This document shows positions 55,304 through 63,844 of a DNA stretch of 64,000 bases, piece after piece; positions within the stretch are counted from its first letter, which is position 1, and the number at the start of each line of letters is the position of its first letter. The notes under the pieces are model-generated. The model was given only the letters and a program-made list of their open reading frames with translations, was not told the origin of the DNA and ran no database searches. The DNA is from Streptomyces sp. MA5143a (lineage in GTDB: Bacteria; Actinomycetota; Actinomycetes; Streptomycetales; Streptomycetaceae): positions 1-64,000 of the forward strand of contig NZ_OLMK01000042.1 in the NCBI RefSeq assembly GCF_900290235.1. The letters run 5' to 3'. A program made the translations under genes and the position numbers.

Positions 55304-55490
55304 CGCGATCCCCCGCCTTCCGGGCCCGGCCCCAGGTCCATCGTCAGGCGGTACGACGACGAACCGTGCAGCCGGCTGTGGGAGGACGGCAGACCGAAGG
55401 CGATCCACCGTTTGAACAGCGCGGGCCGTGCCGTCAACATCCAGGGGCCTCCGGGGGAGTCGGATGGTTCTCAGTGCGCTGCGCGGTCAC

Positions 55491-55535
55491 ATCGTTTCGA
55501 TGCGTTTCGACCAGTGACGTCGAAGCGTTTCGACG
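55491..55535 (-). promoter_or_regulatory. Putative LacI operators
   Basis: The 18-bp palindrome CGTCGAA-GCGT-TTCGACG (55518-55535) and a second one, CATCG-TTT-CGATG (about 55490-55502), share the core TTTCGA, which also occurs once between them. Such CG-centred palindromes fit LacI-family binding. They lie 190-230 bp upstream of the LacI gene, in the only gap in the area (55304-55564), so autoregulation is likely. Confidence 0.5.
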
Positions 55536-55564
55536 GGCGAAGGTAAAGGTGGGGCGTGGACACG

Positions 55565-57040
55565 TCAATGGGGTGGGCGGAAAACGGCCGGACGCCGTTT
55601 CGACACGGTCAGGGACAGCGCCAGGGCCAGCGTGGCGGCGGCCGCCGGAACGGCGAAGCCGGTGGTGGCCGGGCCCGGACCGTGGTCCACCATCCAGCCG
55701 CCGAGCGCGGAACCGCCCGCGATGCCGCCGAGGAGTCCGGTCACCGCGAGGGTCATGCCCTCGTTCAACTGGCCCTCGGGGGTGCGCTCCTGGATCAGGG
55801 ACATCGCCGTGACCATGGTGGGCGCGGTGGCCATGCCCGCCACCAGGAGGGCCGGGGCGAGGGGGAGCAGCGAGCCGGTGGACGAGGCGGTGAGCCACGG
55901 CAGGGTCATCAGCGCCGCCATGGCGGCCAGGCAGAGCGGGAAGCGGCGGTCGGCGGAACGGGTCACCCGTATCGCGCCGAACGCCAGGCCCGCGGCGCAG
56001 GAACCGGCCGCCTGGAGGCCGAGGATCAGGCCCGCCGCGGAGGCGTCGCCGCGCGCGTCGGCGTGGGCGACCGTGACGACCTCCAGGGAGCCGAAGACGG
56101 CGCCCATGGCGAGGAAGACGGCGAGCAGGGAGGGGACGCCGGGGGCCCGGACGGGGGACCTCGCCACCGTACGGCCGCTCGGCGGCGGCTCGGTGGCGCG
56201 CTGGGCGGCGAAGACCAGGACGCCGGTCAGGCAGACGAGCCCGCCGAACAGGGTGCCGGCCTCGGGGAACAGGGAGGTGCACAGGAACGCGGCGATGACG
56301 GGGCCGACCATGAAGCACAGTTCGTCCGCGGCCTGTTCGAAGGAGTTCGCGGTGTGCAGGGCCGCCGGGTCGTCCTTGAGGAGGTGGGCCCAGCGGGCGC
56401 GGGCCATGCCGCCGGTGTTGGGGGCTGTGGCGGTGGCGGCGTAGGAGGCGAAGAGGGCCCAGGCCGGAGCGTTCCAGTGGACGCAGGCGATCAGGGAGAG
56501 GCCGCCGAGGAGGGCGAGGGCGGTGGCCGGGACGGCGACGCGCGCCTGGCCGTGGCGGTCGACGAGGCGGGCGGTGAGGGGGGCGACCAGAGCGGTGGCG
56601 GCGAGGCCGGTGGCGACGACGGCGCCGGCGAGGGCGTAGGAGTCGCGGGCGGGGGCGATCATCAGGATCGCGCTCACGCTGAACATGCCCATGGGGAGGC
56701 GGGAGAGGAGGGCGCCGAGGGTGAAGGCGCGGGTGCCGGAGATGCGGAAGAGGTGGCGGTAGGAGGGGGTGCGGGTGTGATGAGGGGTGCGGGTGCGTTT
56801 GCGGGCGCCTGAGGGGGTGGGGGTGCGGGTGCGTCGGCGGGTGCGGGTGCGTTGTGGATGGTCGCGCCGTTCCCCGCGCCCCTTGGGTCGGCTGGGGTTC
56901 GGGTCGGCTTCCCGGTGCCCCTGAGGTCGGTCGGCGTTGGGGTCGGCTGCTTCGGGTCCCTGAGGGCGGCGGGGGGCGAAGTCCACTGCCACCAGTTGGT
57001 CGGCGGTGACGGTCAGGAGGGGAGTCGGGCGTTGCGGCAT
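55565..57040 (-). CDS. Major facilitator superfamily transporter
   Basis: A 491-aa protein with twelve helices from about residue 95 on (FTLGALLSRLPMGMFSVSAILMIA, ALAGAVVATGLAATALVAPLTARLVDRHG, and others). The RLVDRHGQARV loop is the MFS motif between helices 2 and 3. It is related to drug/metabolite exporters of the SotB/AraJ kind. The first 90 residues are odd: a basic Arg/Thr/Pro-rich extension that runs across a copy of the dispersed repeat (56863-56883), with no start codon between the ATG at 57040 and the first helix. It is divergent from the LysR gene, 84 bp away, which likely regulates it. Confidence 0.88.
   Translation of the reverse strand: MPQRPTPLLTVTADQLVAVDFAPRRPQGPEAADPNADRPQGHREADPNPSRPKGRGERRDHPQRTRTRRRTRTPTPSGARKRTRTPHHTRTPSYRHLFRISGTRAFTLGALLSRLPMGMFSVSAILMIAPARDSYALAGAVVATGLAATALVAPLTARLVDRHGQARVAVPATALALLGGLSLIACVHWNAPAWALFASYAATATAPNTGGMARARWAHLLKDDPAALHTANSFEQAADELCFMVGPVIAAFLCTSLFPEAGTLFGGLVCLTGVLVFAAQRATEPPPSGRTVARSPVRAPGVPSLLAVFLAMGAVFGSLEVVTVAHADARGDASAAGLILGLQAAGSCAAGLAFGAIRVTRSADRRFPLCLAAMAALMTLPWLTASSTGSLLPLAPALLVAGMATAPTMVTAMSLIQERTPEGQLNEGMTLAVTGLLGGIAGGSALGGWMVDHGPGPATTGFAVPAAAATLALALSLTVSKRRPAVFRPPH
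56863..56883 (+). repeat. Dispersed repeat, variant copy 6, inside the MFS coding region
   Basis: A variant (CGCGCCGTTCCCCGCGCCCC) of the element found at 15804, 31175, 45418, 45514 and 48446. It is unusual in that it lies within an open reading frame, in the N-terminal extension of the transporter. Confidence 0.65.
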
Positions 57041-57124
57041 GGGGTCCACCGTCGCCCGGTTCTTGATCCACCGTCCAACACCTACTCCATGGTGATTCAC
57101 GCACTCTGGTTGTAAGTTCGGCGG

Positions 57125-58099
57125 ATGTCCCTCGCTCCCGATGCCGTCGCGCCGCGGCTGCTGCGTGCCTTTCTCGCCGTCGTCGACGAACTGCACTTCA
57201 CCCGGGCCGCCGCCCGGCTCTACATCGCCCAGCAGGCGCTCAGCCGGGATGTGCGGCGGCTGGAGCGGGAGCTGGGCGTGGAGTTGTTCGTGCGGACGAC
57301 CCGGCAGGTGGCGCTGACACCGGACGGGGAGCGGCTGGTGCCGTACGCACGGCGTGTGCTGGAGGCGCAGGACGCGCTCGTGGGGGCGTTCCGGCAGGCC
57401 CGGCCGTTGCTCGTGGACCTGAACTCGCCGGGGCTCGCCACCGGCGTACGGGTGCTGCGGCGGGCCCGGGAGCTGGTGCCCGACGTGGAGTTGCTGGCCC
57501 GGTACGAGAGCGGGCTCACGTACGCCGCCGCCGAGATCCTCGCCGGGCGCCTCGACGTGTCGTTCGGCAGGTTCGCGGGGCTGGACCCGGCGGTGCGGGC
57601 CCGGCTGGCACAACAGCCCGTACGGTACGAGCCGATGGCGGTGATCCTGCCCGAGGACCACCGCCTGGCCGCGCTGGACGCCGTGCCGTTGGCGGAGCTG
57701 AGGGGCGAGACCGTGTACGCGGGTGCCGGCAACCCCCGTACGCCGGAGTGGACGGAGCTGGCGCGGGAGCTGTTCGCGGGACGGGGGATCGACCTCGCGC
57801 CCGCGGTGCCCCTGGTGGTGGGCGAGGAGGAGTTCGCGCGGGTCATGGCCAAGACCCGGACGCCCGTGCTGGCGGTGGTGGACTTCCCGCCCATGCCGCG
57901 CAGCGTGCTGCGGCCGCTTGTCGACCCCGTCCCGCTGTCCCCCGTCTCTCTGGTGTGGCGGAAGGGGTTCACGCATCCGGGGCTCGATGCCCTGCGACGG
58001 GCCGCCATGGAACGGGCGGGCGCGGAAGTATGGCTTTCATATCCGGAGGACGGGTGGATTCCGGCTACAGATGCACTCATCATGATGAGTTTCACCTGA
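57125..58099 (+). CDS. LysR-family transcriptional regulator
   Basis: A 324-aa protein. The winged helix-turn-helix is at 10-70 (LLRAFLAVVDELHFTRAAARLYIAQQALSRDVRRLERELG), followed by the linker and a two-lobe effector domain (about 95-300). The start ATG 57125 has no Shine-Dalgarno; TAAGTT (57114-57119) 5 bases before it suggests a leaderless transcript. It is divergent from the MFS gene, the usual layout in which the regulator controls its neighbour. The effector domain is less conserved than usual (EEEFARVMAKTRTPVLAVVDFPPM), so no ligand can be suggested. Confidence 0.9.
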   Translation: MSLAPDAVAPRLLRAFLAVVDELHFTRAAARLYIAQQALSRDVRRLERELGVELFVRTTRQVALTPDGERLVPYARRVLEAQDALVGAFRQARPLLVDLNSPGLATGVRVLRRARELVPDVELLARYESGLTYAAAEILAGRLDVSFGRFAGLDPAVRARLAQQPVRYEPMAVILPEDHRLAALDAVPLAELRGETVYAGAGNPRTPEWTELARELFAGRGIDLAPAVPLVVGEEEFARVMAKTRTPVLAVVDFPPMPRSVLRPLVDPVPLSPVSLVWRKGFTHPGLDALRRAAMERAGAEVWLSYPEDGWIPATDALIMMSFT

Positions 58100-58252
58100 T
58101 AACACACATGTCACATCTCTCCCGCCTCTACATTCGGGCCCCCGGGTGCGTGTGATGGGCGGGGCGCCCCGGATCGGGTGGGGGCCCGGTCCGGTACAGG
58201 AAAGTGCGAGAGTCCGGCATCGAACGCATCCGCAACCCGTGGGGGGAAGCGC

Positions 58253-59299
58253 GTGCACGTGGAGAAGTGGCCGAAAGGCACCCAGCCGGAGCGGTCCGAC
58301 GGCGACAGCCGTGACGAACACCGTGGTGACGTCGAGGGCGGCCTCGGTACCGACCCGTTCGCCCGGGCCGGAGCCGCCGGTGACGAGGTGGTGTGGCCCG
58401 AGGCCGCCGGCAGAACGGGGTCCGTGCCCCGGCAGTCGACCGCCTTCGCCGGTGTGCCCCGGCAACCCGACGCCGCCGTGCGCGGGGCCGGCCGGCCCGG
58501 CACCGTGGCCGCCCCCTGGGAGCAGCCCGACCAGCCCGGCCGCAACCACGACCCGCACGAGGTGACCGTCCAACTCGACGGCGTCGGACGGGAACTGGAC
58601 GGACCGGGCAGGCACGCGGGCAAGGACCCGGACAAGGCCGCCGGGGGCCAGCCCGACGGACCGGTCTTCGTCGACGAGTCGGGGCGCCGCCGCAACCGGT
58701 ACCGCAGGCTCGGCATCGCCGTCGGCACCGCCTGCGCCGCGTACGCCGCGGTCATCGTCGGCACGCTGGTGTCGGGCAACTCGGACGCGCCCTGGCTGCC
58801 GATGCCCATGCAGAAGGACGAGGCACCGGCGGACAAGGTGGACACCCCGCCGCAGCCGGCCGAGTCGTCCGACGTCGCCGACACCGCCGAGGGGGTCGTG
58901 CCGCCGCCGAGCGCGGGGTCGGTCTCCCCGGGAGTGACCCCCGCGCCGGGCCGTGGCGACTCCCGCGACGACGCCCGCGACGACGGCAGGAAGAAGGCCC
59001 CGGAGGCCTCCGCGAGCGCCCGGCCCAGCGGCGGCGCCAGCACAGGCCCGAAGCCGAGGCCGACCACCGGCGTGAAGGAGCCAGAGCCCTCGGTCTCGGC
59101 GTCCCCGCCGGCGGGCGGCGGCTCCAGCCCCACGCCCACCCCGACGCCCACCCCCTCCGAGTCCGGCGGCCCCGCTCCCGGCCAGGGATCCGGCACGGAC
59201 ACCGTCGCCGGCGGTCCGCCGACCCCGGCACCGGTCGAGCCCGCCACCGCGGCACCGGAGAGCCCGCAGGAACCGCAGACCTCGGAGACCCCCGCATAA
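58253..59299 (+). CDS. matA: MatA-like membrane protein for extracellular aminosugar polymer synthesis
   Basis: A 348-aa protein from the GTG at 58253 (GGGGGGAAG upstream). It has an acidic cytoplasmic N-terminus of about 145 aa, one helix (RRLGIAVGTACAAYAAVIVGTLV, about 146-168), and a long Pro/Ser/Thr/Asp-rich outer part (PTPTPTPTPSESGG). There is no enzymatic domain. Its TAA overlaps the ATG of the deacetylase-glycosyltransferase gene (TAATG). In Streptomyces a matA-matB pair is known to make poly-beta-1,6-N-acetylglucosamine that makes hyphae clump; gene order and the partner fit. The naming rests on order, as I recall it, since MatA has no motif to check. Confidence 0.75.
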   Translation: MHVEKWPKGTQPERSDGDSRDEHRGDVEGGLGTDPFARAGAAGDEVVWPEAAGRTGSVPRQSTAFAGVPRQPDAAVRGAGRPGTVAAPWEQPDQPGRNHDPHEVTVQLDGVGRELDGPGRHAGKDPDKAAGGQPDGPVFVDESGRRRNRYRRLGIAVGTACAAYAAVIVGTLVSGNSDAPWLPMPMQKDEAPADKVDTPPQPAESSDVADTAEGVVPPPSAGSVSPGVTPAPGRGDSRDDARDDGRKKAPEASASARPSGGASTGPKPRPTTGVKEPEPSVSASPPAGGGSSPTPTPTPTPSESGGPAPGQGSGTDTVAGGPPTPAPVEPATAAPESPQEPQTSETPA

Positions 59300-61602
59300 T
59301 GACCCGCTTCAGGCGCGGCGGCACACCTTCGCGTGCCGCCGCCAAACGCCGTACCCGCACACCCCGTTCACCCGAGGCCGCCGACGGCACGGCCGGAAGC
59401 CCCCGGAAGGGGTCGTCGAAGCGCCCGTCGAAGCGCCGGGCCGTGCGGCTGCCGCTCCGCCACATCCTGCCGTGCCTGTTTCTCGTCGCCCTGATGGCGA
59501 TGCTGATGCTCCGCGGCTACGTGCACAGCGAGATCCTCGCCGACCACCGGGTCCGTCCGCCCGTCGCGAACGACCGGGTGCCGCAGCGGATCCTCGACGG
59601 CGGGCCGGTGATCGACACCCGCTCGGGCCGTGCCGGCAGCCTCGACGTACCCGACCGCGAACTGGTCCTCACGTTCGACGACGGCCCCGACCCCGTGTGG
59701 ACGCCCAAGGTCCTCGACGTGCTGAGGAAGCACGACGCGCACGCCGTCTTCTTCATCACCGGCACCATGGCCTCGCGCTACCCGGACCTGGTGCGGCGCA
59801 TGGTCGACGAGGGCCACGAGATCGGGCTGCACACCTTCAACCACCCCGACCTCTCGCTCCAGTCCAAGGACCGCATCGACTGGGAGCTGTCCCAGAACCA
59901 GATGGCGCTCGCGGGCGCCGCGGGCATCCGGACCTCGCTGTTCCGGCCGCCGTACTCGTCGTTCTCGGGCCGTATGGACAACCGGTCCTGGCCGGTGACG
60001 CAGTACATCGGCAGCCGCGGCTACATCACCGTCGTCAGCGACACCGACAGCGAGGACTGGAGCAGGCCCGGCGTCGACGAGATCATCCGCCGGGCCACAC
60101 CGAAGGGCGGCGAGGGCGCGATCGTGCTGATGCACGACTCCGGCGGCGACCGCTCGCAGACCGTCGCCGCGCTCGACCGGTTCATCCGCCAACTGCGCGA
60201 CCGGGGTTACGCGTTCCACACCCTCACCGGTGCGCTCGACGCGCCCAGCGCGCACACCGAGGTCACCGGGGTCGGCCTGTGGAAGGGCAAGGCGTGGGTG
60301 GTGCTCGTCCAGGCGTCGGAGCGGATCACGGGCGTCCTCGTCGTGGCCCTCTCGGTCGTCGGCGTCCTCGTCCTCGCCCGCTTCGGCCTGATGCTGGTCC
60401 TGTCGGTGTGCCACGCCCGCAAGGTCCGCCGCCGGAACTTCCGCTGGGGCCCCGACGGCCCCGTCACGGAACCGGTGTCCGTCCTCGTCCCCGCCTACAA
60501 CGAGGCCAAGTGCATCGAGAAGACCGTCCGTTCGCTGGTGGCCAGTGACCATCCCATCGAGGTCCTCGTCATCGACGACGGGTCCAGCGACGGCACCGCC
60601 CGGATCGTCGAGGAACTGAGCCGGGACCTGCCCGACGTGCGCGTCGTGCGGCAGCTCAACGCGGGCAAGCCCGCAGCCCTCAACCGGGGCATCGCCAATG
60701 CCCGGCACGACCTGATCGTGATGATGGACGGCGACACCGTCTTCGAACCGTCCACCGTCCGCGAACTGGTCCAGCCGTTCGCCGACCCGCGCGTCGGCGC
60801 CGTCGCCGGGAACGCGAAGGTCGGCAACCGGGACACCCTCATCGGCGCCTGGCAGCACATCGAGTACGTGATGGGCTTCAACCTCGACCGCCGCATGTAC
60901 GACGTCCTGCGCTGCATGCCCACCATCCCCGGCGCCGTCGGCGCCTTCCGCCGCGAGGCCCTCGAACGGGTCGGCGGCATGAGCGAGGACACCCTCGCCG
61001 AGGACACCGACATCACCATGGCCATGCACCGCGACGGCTGGCACGTCGTCTACGCGGAGAAGGCCCGCGCCTGGACCGAGGCGCCCGAATCCGTGCAGCA
61101 GCTGTGGTCGCAGCGCTACCGCTGGTGCTACGGCACCATGCAGGCGATCTGGAAGCACCGCAGGGCCCTGTTCGAGCGGGGCCCCTCGGGCCGCTTCGGA
61201 CGGGTGGGCCTGCCGCTGGTGTCGCTGTTCATGGTGGTCGCGCCGCTGCTGGCCCCGCTCATCGACGTGTTCCTCCTGTACGGGCTGGTGTTCGGCCCGA
61301 CGGAGAAGACGATCGGCGCGTGGTTCGGCGTCCTGGCCGTCCAGGCCGTCTGCGCCGCGTACGCCTTCCACCTCGACAAGGAACGCATGACCCATCTGAT
61401 CTCCCTGCCGCTGCAACAACTCCTCTACCGCCAGCTGATGTACGTCGTCCTGCTCCAGTCGTGGATCACCGCCCTGACCGGCGGCCGGCTCCGCTGGCAG
61501 AAGCTGCGGCGCACGGGCGCGGTGGGACTGCCGGGTGATCCCGGCGGGGCGGGCGCGGCGACCACCGGGTCCCAGCCGCGTGAAGGGAGCCCGGTCGGAT
61601 GA
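59299..61602 (+). CDS. matB: MatB-like polysaccharide deacetylase / family 2 glycosyltransferase fusion
   Basis: A 767-aa membrane enzyme. It has an Arg/Lys-rich N-terminus and one helix (HILPCLFLVALMAMLMLRGY). A NodB-type deacetylase domain at about 115-300 has LTFDDGPD near 124 (metal Asp and base Asp), HTFNHPD near 178 (two metal His), FRPPYSSF and ivLMHDSGG. A second helix follows (VLVVALSVVGVLVLARFGLML), then a processive GT2 at about 390-650: VSVLVPAYNE, VIDDGSSDGT, VMMDGDTVF, EDTDITM and QRYRW near 605. Four C-terminal helices complete the synthase. All catalytic motifs are present. It polymerises and partly deacetylates an N-acetylglucosamine-type polymer. Confidence 0.93.
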   Translation: MTRFRRGGTPSRAAAKRRTRTPRSPEAADGTAGSPRKGSSKRPSKRRAVRLPLRHILPCLFLVALMAMLMLRGYVHSEILADHRVRPPVANDRVPQRILDGGPVIDTRSGRAGSLDVPDRELVLTFDDGPDPVWTPKVLDVLRKHDAHAVFFITGTMASRYPDLVRRMVDEGHEIGLHTFNHPDLSLQSKDRIDWELSQNQMALAGAAGIRTSLFRPPYSSFSGRMDNRSWPVTQYIGSRGYITVVSDTDSEDWSRPGVDEIIRRATPKGGEGAIVLMHDSGGDRSQTVAALDRFIRQLRDRGYAFHTLTGALDAPSAHTEVTGVGLWKGKAWVVLVQASERITGVLVVALSVVGVLVLARFGLMLVLSVCHARKVRRRNFRWGPDGPVTEPVSVLVPAYNEAKCIEKTVRSLVASDHPIEVLVIDDGSSDGTARIVEELSRDLPDVRVVRQLNAGKPAALNRGIANARHDLIVMMDGDTVFEPSTVRELVQPFADPRVGAVAGNAKVGNRDTLIGAWQHIEYVMGFNLDRRMYDVLRCMPTIPGAVGAFRREALERVGGMSEDTLAEDTDITMAMHRDGWHVVYAEKARAWTEAPESVQQLWSQRYRWCYGTMQAIWKHRRALFERGPSGRFGRVGLPLVSLFMVVAPLLAPLIDVFLLYGLVFGPTEKTIGAWFGVLAVQAVCAAYAFHLDKERMTHLISLPLQQLLYRQLMYVVLLQSWITALTGGRLRWQKLRRTGAVGLPGDPGGAGAATTGSQPREGSPVG

Positions 61603-62786
61603 GCACCCTGACGCAGACCTCGACGGAGGAGACCCCCGCAGCGCCGGCGCCGGCCGCGCCCGCCCGCGACCGCTACTTCGACTTCCTGCGGGCCCTCGCC
61701 ATCTTCCGCGTGGTCCTCTACCACCTCTCCGGCTGGGCCTGGCTGCCGCTGGTCTTCCCCTCCATGGGGGTGATGTTCGCGCTGGCCGGCAACCTCATGG
61801 CCCGCTCGCTGAAGCGCCCGGCCCTCCAGGTCGTCAAGGGCCGGCTCCGCCGGCTGCTGCCGCCCATCTGGCTGCTGGGCGTGATCGGGGTGACCGGCAT
61901 GGTGGCCCAGGGCTGGGGGCCCGACGCGGAGGGGCATCCCGCGTGGTGGTGGCTCCACCTCACGTTCTGGATCCTGCCGATCAGCGACCCGCCGTACGCC
62001 GAGGGACTGCCCGGCGTGCACGGCTTCATCGGCGCCGACTGGGCCGTGGAACTCGCCGGGCCCCTCTGGTACGTCCGCGCCTACCTCTGGTACGTCGTCC
62101 TGTCCCCGGTGCTGCTTCGCGCGTTGCGCGCGGTGCCCGTGGTGACGCTCCTCTTCCCGGTCGTCCTGTCGGCCGCGTTCGAACTGGGCTATCTGTCCCT
62201 GCCCGGTGAGCGGTTCGCGTCGGGGCTCACGGACTTCAGCACCTTCGGCGCGTGCTGGATCCTCGGCATGGCCCACCAGGAGGGCGTCCTCAGGCGCCTG
62301 CCCCGCTACATCGTCCCCTCCGTCGCCCCGGCCGTGGCCCTGACGGGCCTCTGGTACGCCCTGCACCACGACTTCGGCCAGGGCAACGACCTGGACTCCA
62401 TGCCGTTCGCCCAGGCGCTGTATTCCCTCGGCACGGTGGCGCTGCTGCTCCACCTCAGCCCCTCGTGGTCCGAGTGGCCGCGCCGGCTGCGCCGCTGGAA
62501 CGGGGTGATCACCTTCCTCAACTCCCGTGCGGTGACGATCTATCTGTGGCACAACACGTGCATCCTCGTCGCCGCGACCCAGTGGGACCGGCTGTGGTCC
62601 GTGGTGGTCCTCGAACAGAACGTGCCCTGGCTGCTGGAGAGCGTCTGGCCGGTGCTGGTCCTCACCTGGGTGCTGATCGTCGGCTGCGTCGTCGCCTTCG
62701 GCTGGGCGGAGGACCTGGCGGCCCGCCGCCGGCCGAGACTGTGGCCGAACGGCGGCCGGGCGGGGCGGAGCGCGCACAGGCACTGA
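61599..62786 (+). CDS. Membrane acyltransferase, family 3
   Basis: A 395-aa multi-pass protein of the acyltransferase 3 (OafA/NodX/WecH) family. Its first helix region starts RDRYFDFLRALAIFRVVLYHLSGWAWLPL, with the family's conserved R..DFLR and the His in YHLSGW. About ten helices follow. The ATG overlaps the matB stop by 4 bases, so it is coupled to the polymer synthase. It probably O-acylates (acetylates or succinylates) the matAB polymer, or a precursor, outside the membrane. Acyl donor and site are not known. This third gene is part of the same operon and may tune solubility of the polymer. Confidence 0.9.
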   Translation: MSTLTQTSTEETPAAPAPAAPARDRYFDFLRALAIFRVVLYHLSGWAWLPLVFPSMGVMFALAGNLMARSLKRPALQVVKGRLRRLLPPIWLLGVIGVTGMVAQGWGPDAEGHPAWWWLHLTFWILPISDPPYAEGLPGVHGFIGADWAVELAGPLWYVRAYLWYVVLSPVLLRALRAVPVVTLLFPVVLSAAFELGYLSLPGERFASGLTDFSTFGACWILGMAHQEGVLRRLPRYIVPSVAPAVALTGLWYALHHDFGQGNDLDSMPFAQALYSLGTVALLLHLSPSWSEWPRRLRRWNGVITFLNSRAVTIYLWHNTCILVAATQWDRLWSVVVLEQNVPWLLESVWPVLVLTWVLIVGCVVAFGWAEDLAARRRPRLWPNGGRAGRSAHRH

Positions 62787-62964
62787 ACGGGCCAGTCCGG
62801 GGGCGGCACGGCCAGGGTGTCGCCGCCCCCGTCGGGTCTTGTACTGACCCGGTAACCAACCGGGATACGCACTTGCGTACGACTCAGCCGGTGATGGATG
62901 TTGGGCTCGCTGGAGGCAGGCGTTCCTTGCCTCGCCGAAGCGACCCGAGGAGTGACACCCGCCG

Positions 62965-63804
62965 ATGACTCAGCCTCCCGGCCAGCCGCCGTACGACGGT
63001 TACGGGGCCCCGCAGCCGCAGCAACCGCCGTACCCGGGGCCGTACGGGCCCCCGCCGGGGGCGTCCGGTCAGGCTCCCGGTCAGCCCGGCCCTCCGCCCA
63101 ACCCCTACACGACCGCCCCGCAGCAGCCGTACGGCGCCGGTCAGCCGCCCTACGGCGCGCCGGGCATGCCGGGTGCCCCCGGAGCGCCCGGTGTACCGAA
63201 CTACGGCCAGCAGTACGGCGGCTATCCGCCCCCTCCGCCCCCGGGCGGCAACGGTGGCAGGATCGCGCTGATCGTGGTCGCCGCGGTGGCCGCCCTCGCG
63301 GTGATCGGCGGCGGGATCTTCCTGCTCACCTCCGACGACGGCGACGACACCGCGGCCAAGCCCCGGCAGAGTGTGTCGGCGCGGGCTGACGACTCGGAGA
63401 CGCCGACCTCCGAGCCCACCGAGGAGTACACCCCGACCCCCGAGGACACCGACGCCGGCGGCGACGCGTCCACGGCGCCCCGCACGGGTGTCGAGGGCCA
63501 GTGGCAGGACGACGAGGCGCGGACCCTGACGATCGGCAAGGAGCAGTCCTCGGGCGACCTCCAGGGCCAGCACCCGCTGTCCTACATCGACATGGTCGGC
63601 GGCAAGGGCATCCTGACGGGCGTCGGCAAGTACCGCGACGAGAACAACTTCCGCATGGCGCTGCGGCCGATGGCCTCGGAGAACGTGGACGACAAGGACA
63701 TCACCTTCGCCACGGTCCGCCGCTCCGGCAACGACGTCGTCATCACCTGGGAGGACGGCGGCGGCACGGACAAGCTGAGCTATGTGGGGGAGGCGTCGGG
63801 CTGA
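62965..63804 (+). CDS. Proline-rich single-pass membrane protein of unknown function
   Basis: A 279-aa protein. Residues 1-97 are Pro/Gly/Gln/Tyr-rich and cytoplasmic, with PYG and QPP repeats. One helix follows (GRIALIVVAAVAALAVIGGGIFLLT, about 98-122), then an acidic Thr/Pro spacer (123-175) and a compact outer domain (about 176-279: GVEGQWQDDEARTLTIGKEQSSG, GKYRDENNFRMALRPM, VVITWEDGGGTDKLSYVG). The outer domain looks beta-rich and lipocalin-like, but I cannot name a family. GAGGAG lies about 12 bases before the ATG. The same plan (Pro-rich tail, helix, outer domain) is very common in Streptomyces membrane proteins. It is not part of the matAB operon (178-bp gap). Confidence 0.85.
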   Translation: MTQPPGQPPYDGYGAPQPQQPPYPGPYGPPPGASGQAPGQPGPPPNPYTTAPQQPYGAGQPPYGAPGMPGAPGAPGVPNYGQQYGGYPPPPPPGGNGGRIALIVVAAVAALAVIGGGIFLLTSDDGDDTAAKPRQSVSARADDSETPTSEPTEEYTPTPEDTDAGGDASTAPRTGVEGQWQDDEARTLTIGKEQSSGDLQGQHPLSYIDMVGGKGILTGVGKYRDENNFRMALRPMASENVDDKDITFATVRRSGNDVVITWEDGGGTDKLSYVGEASG

Positions 63805-63844
63805 CGCGCGGCGCCCTGCGAGCGACGGCGGGCGAGTTCAAGGT

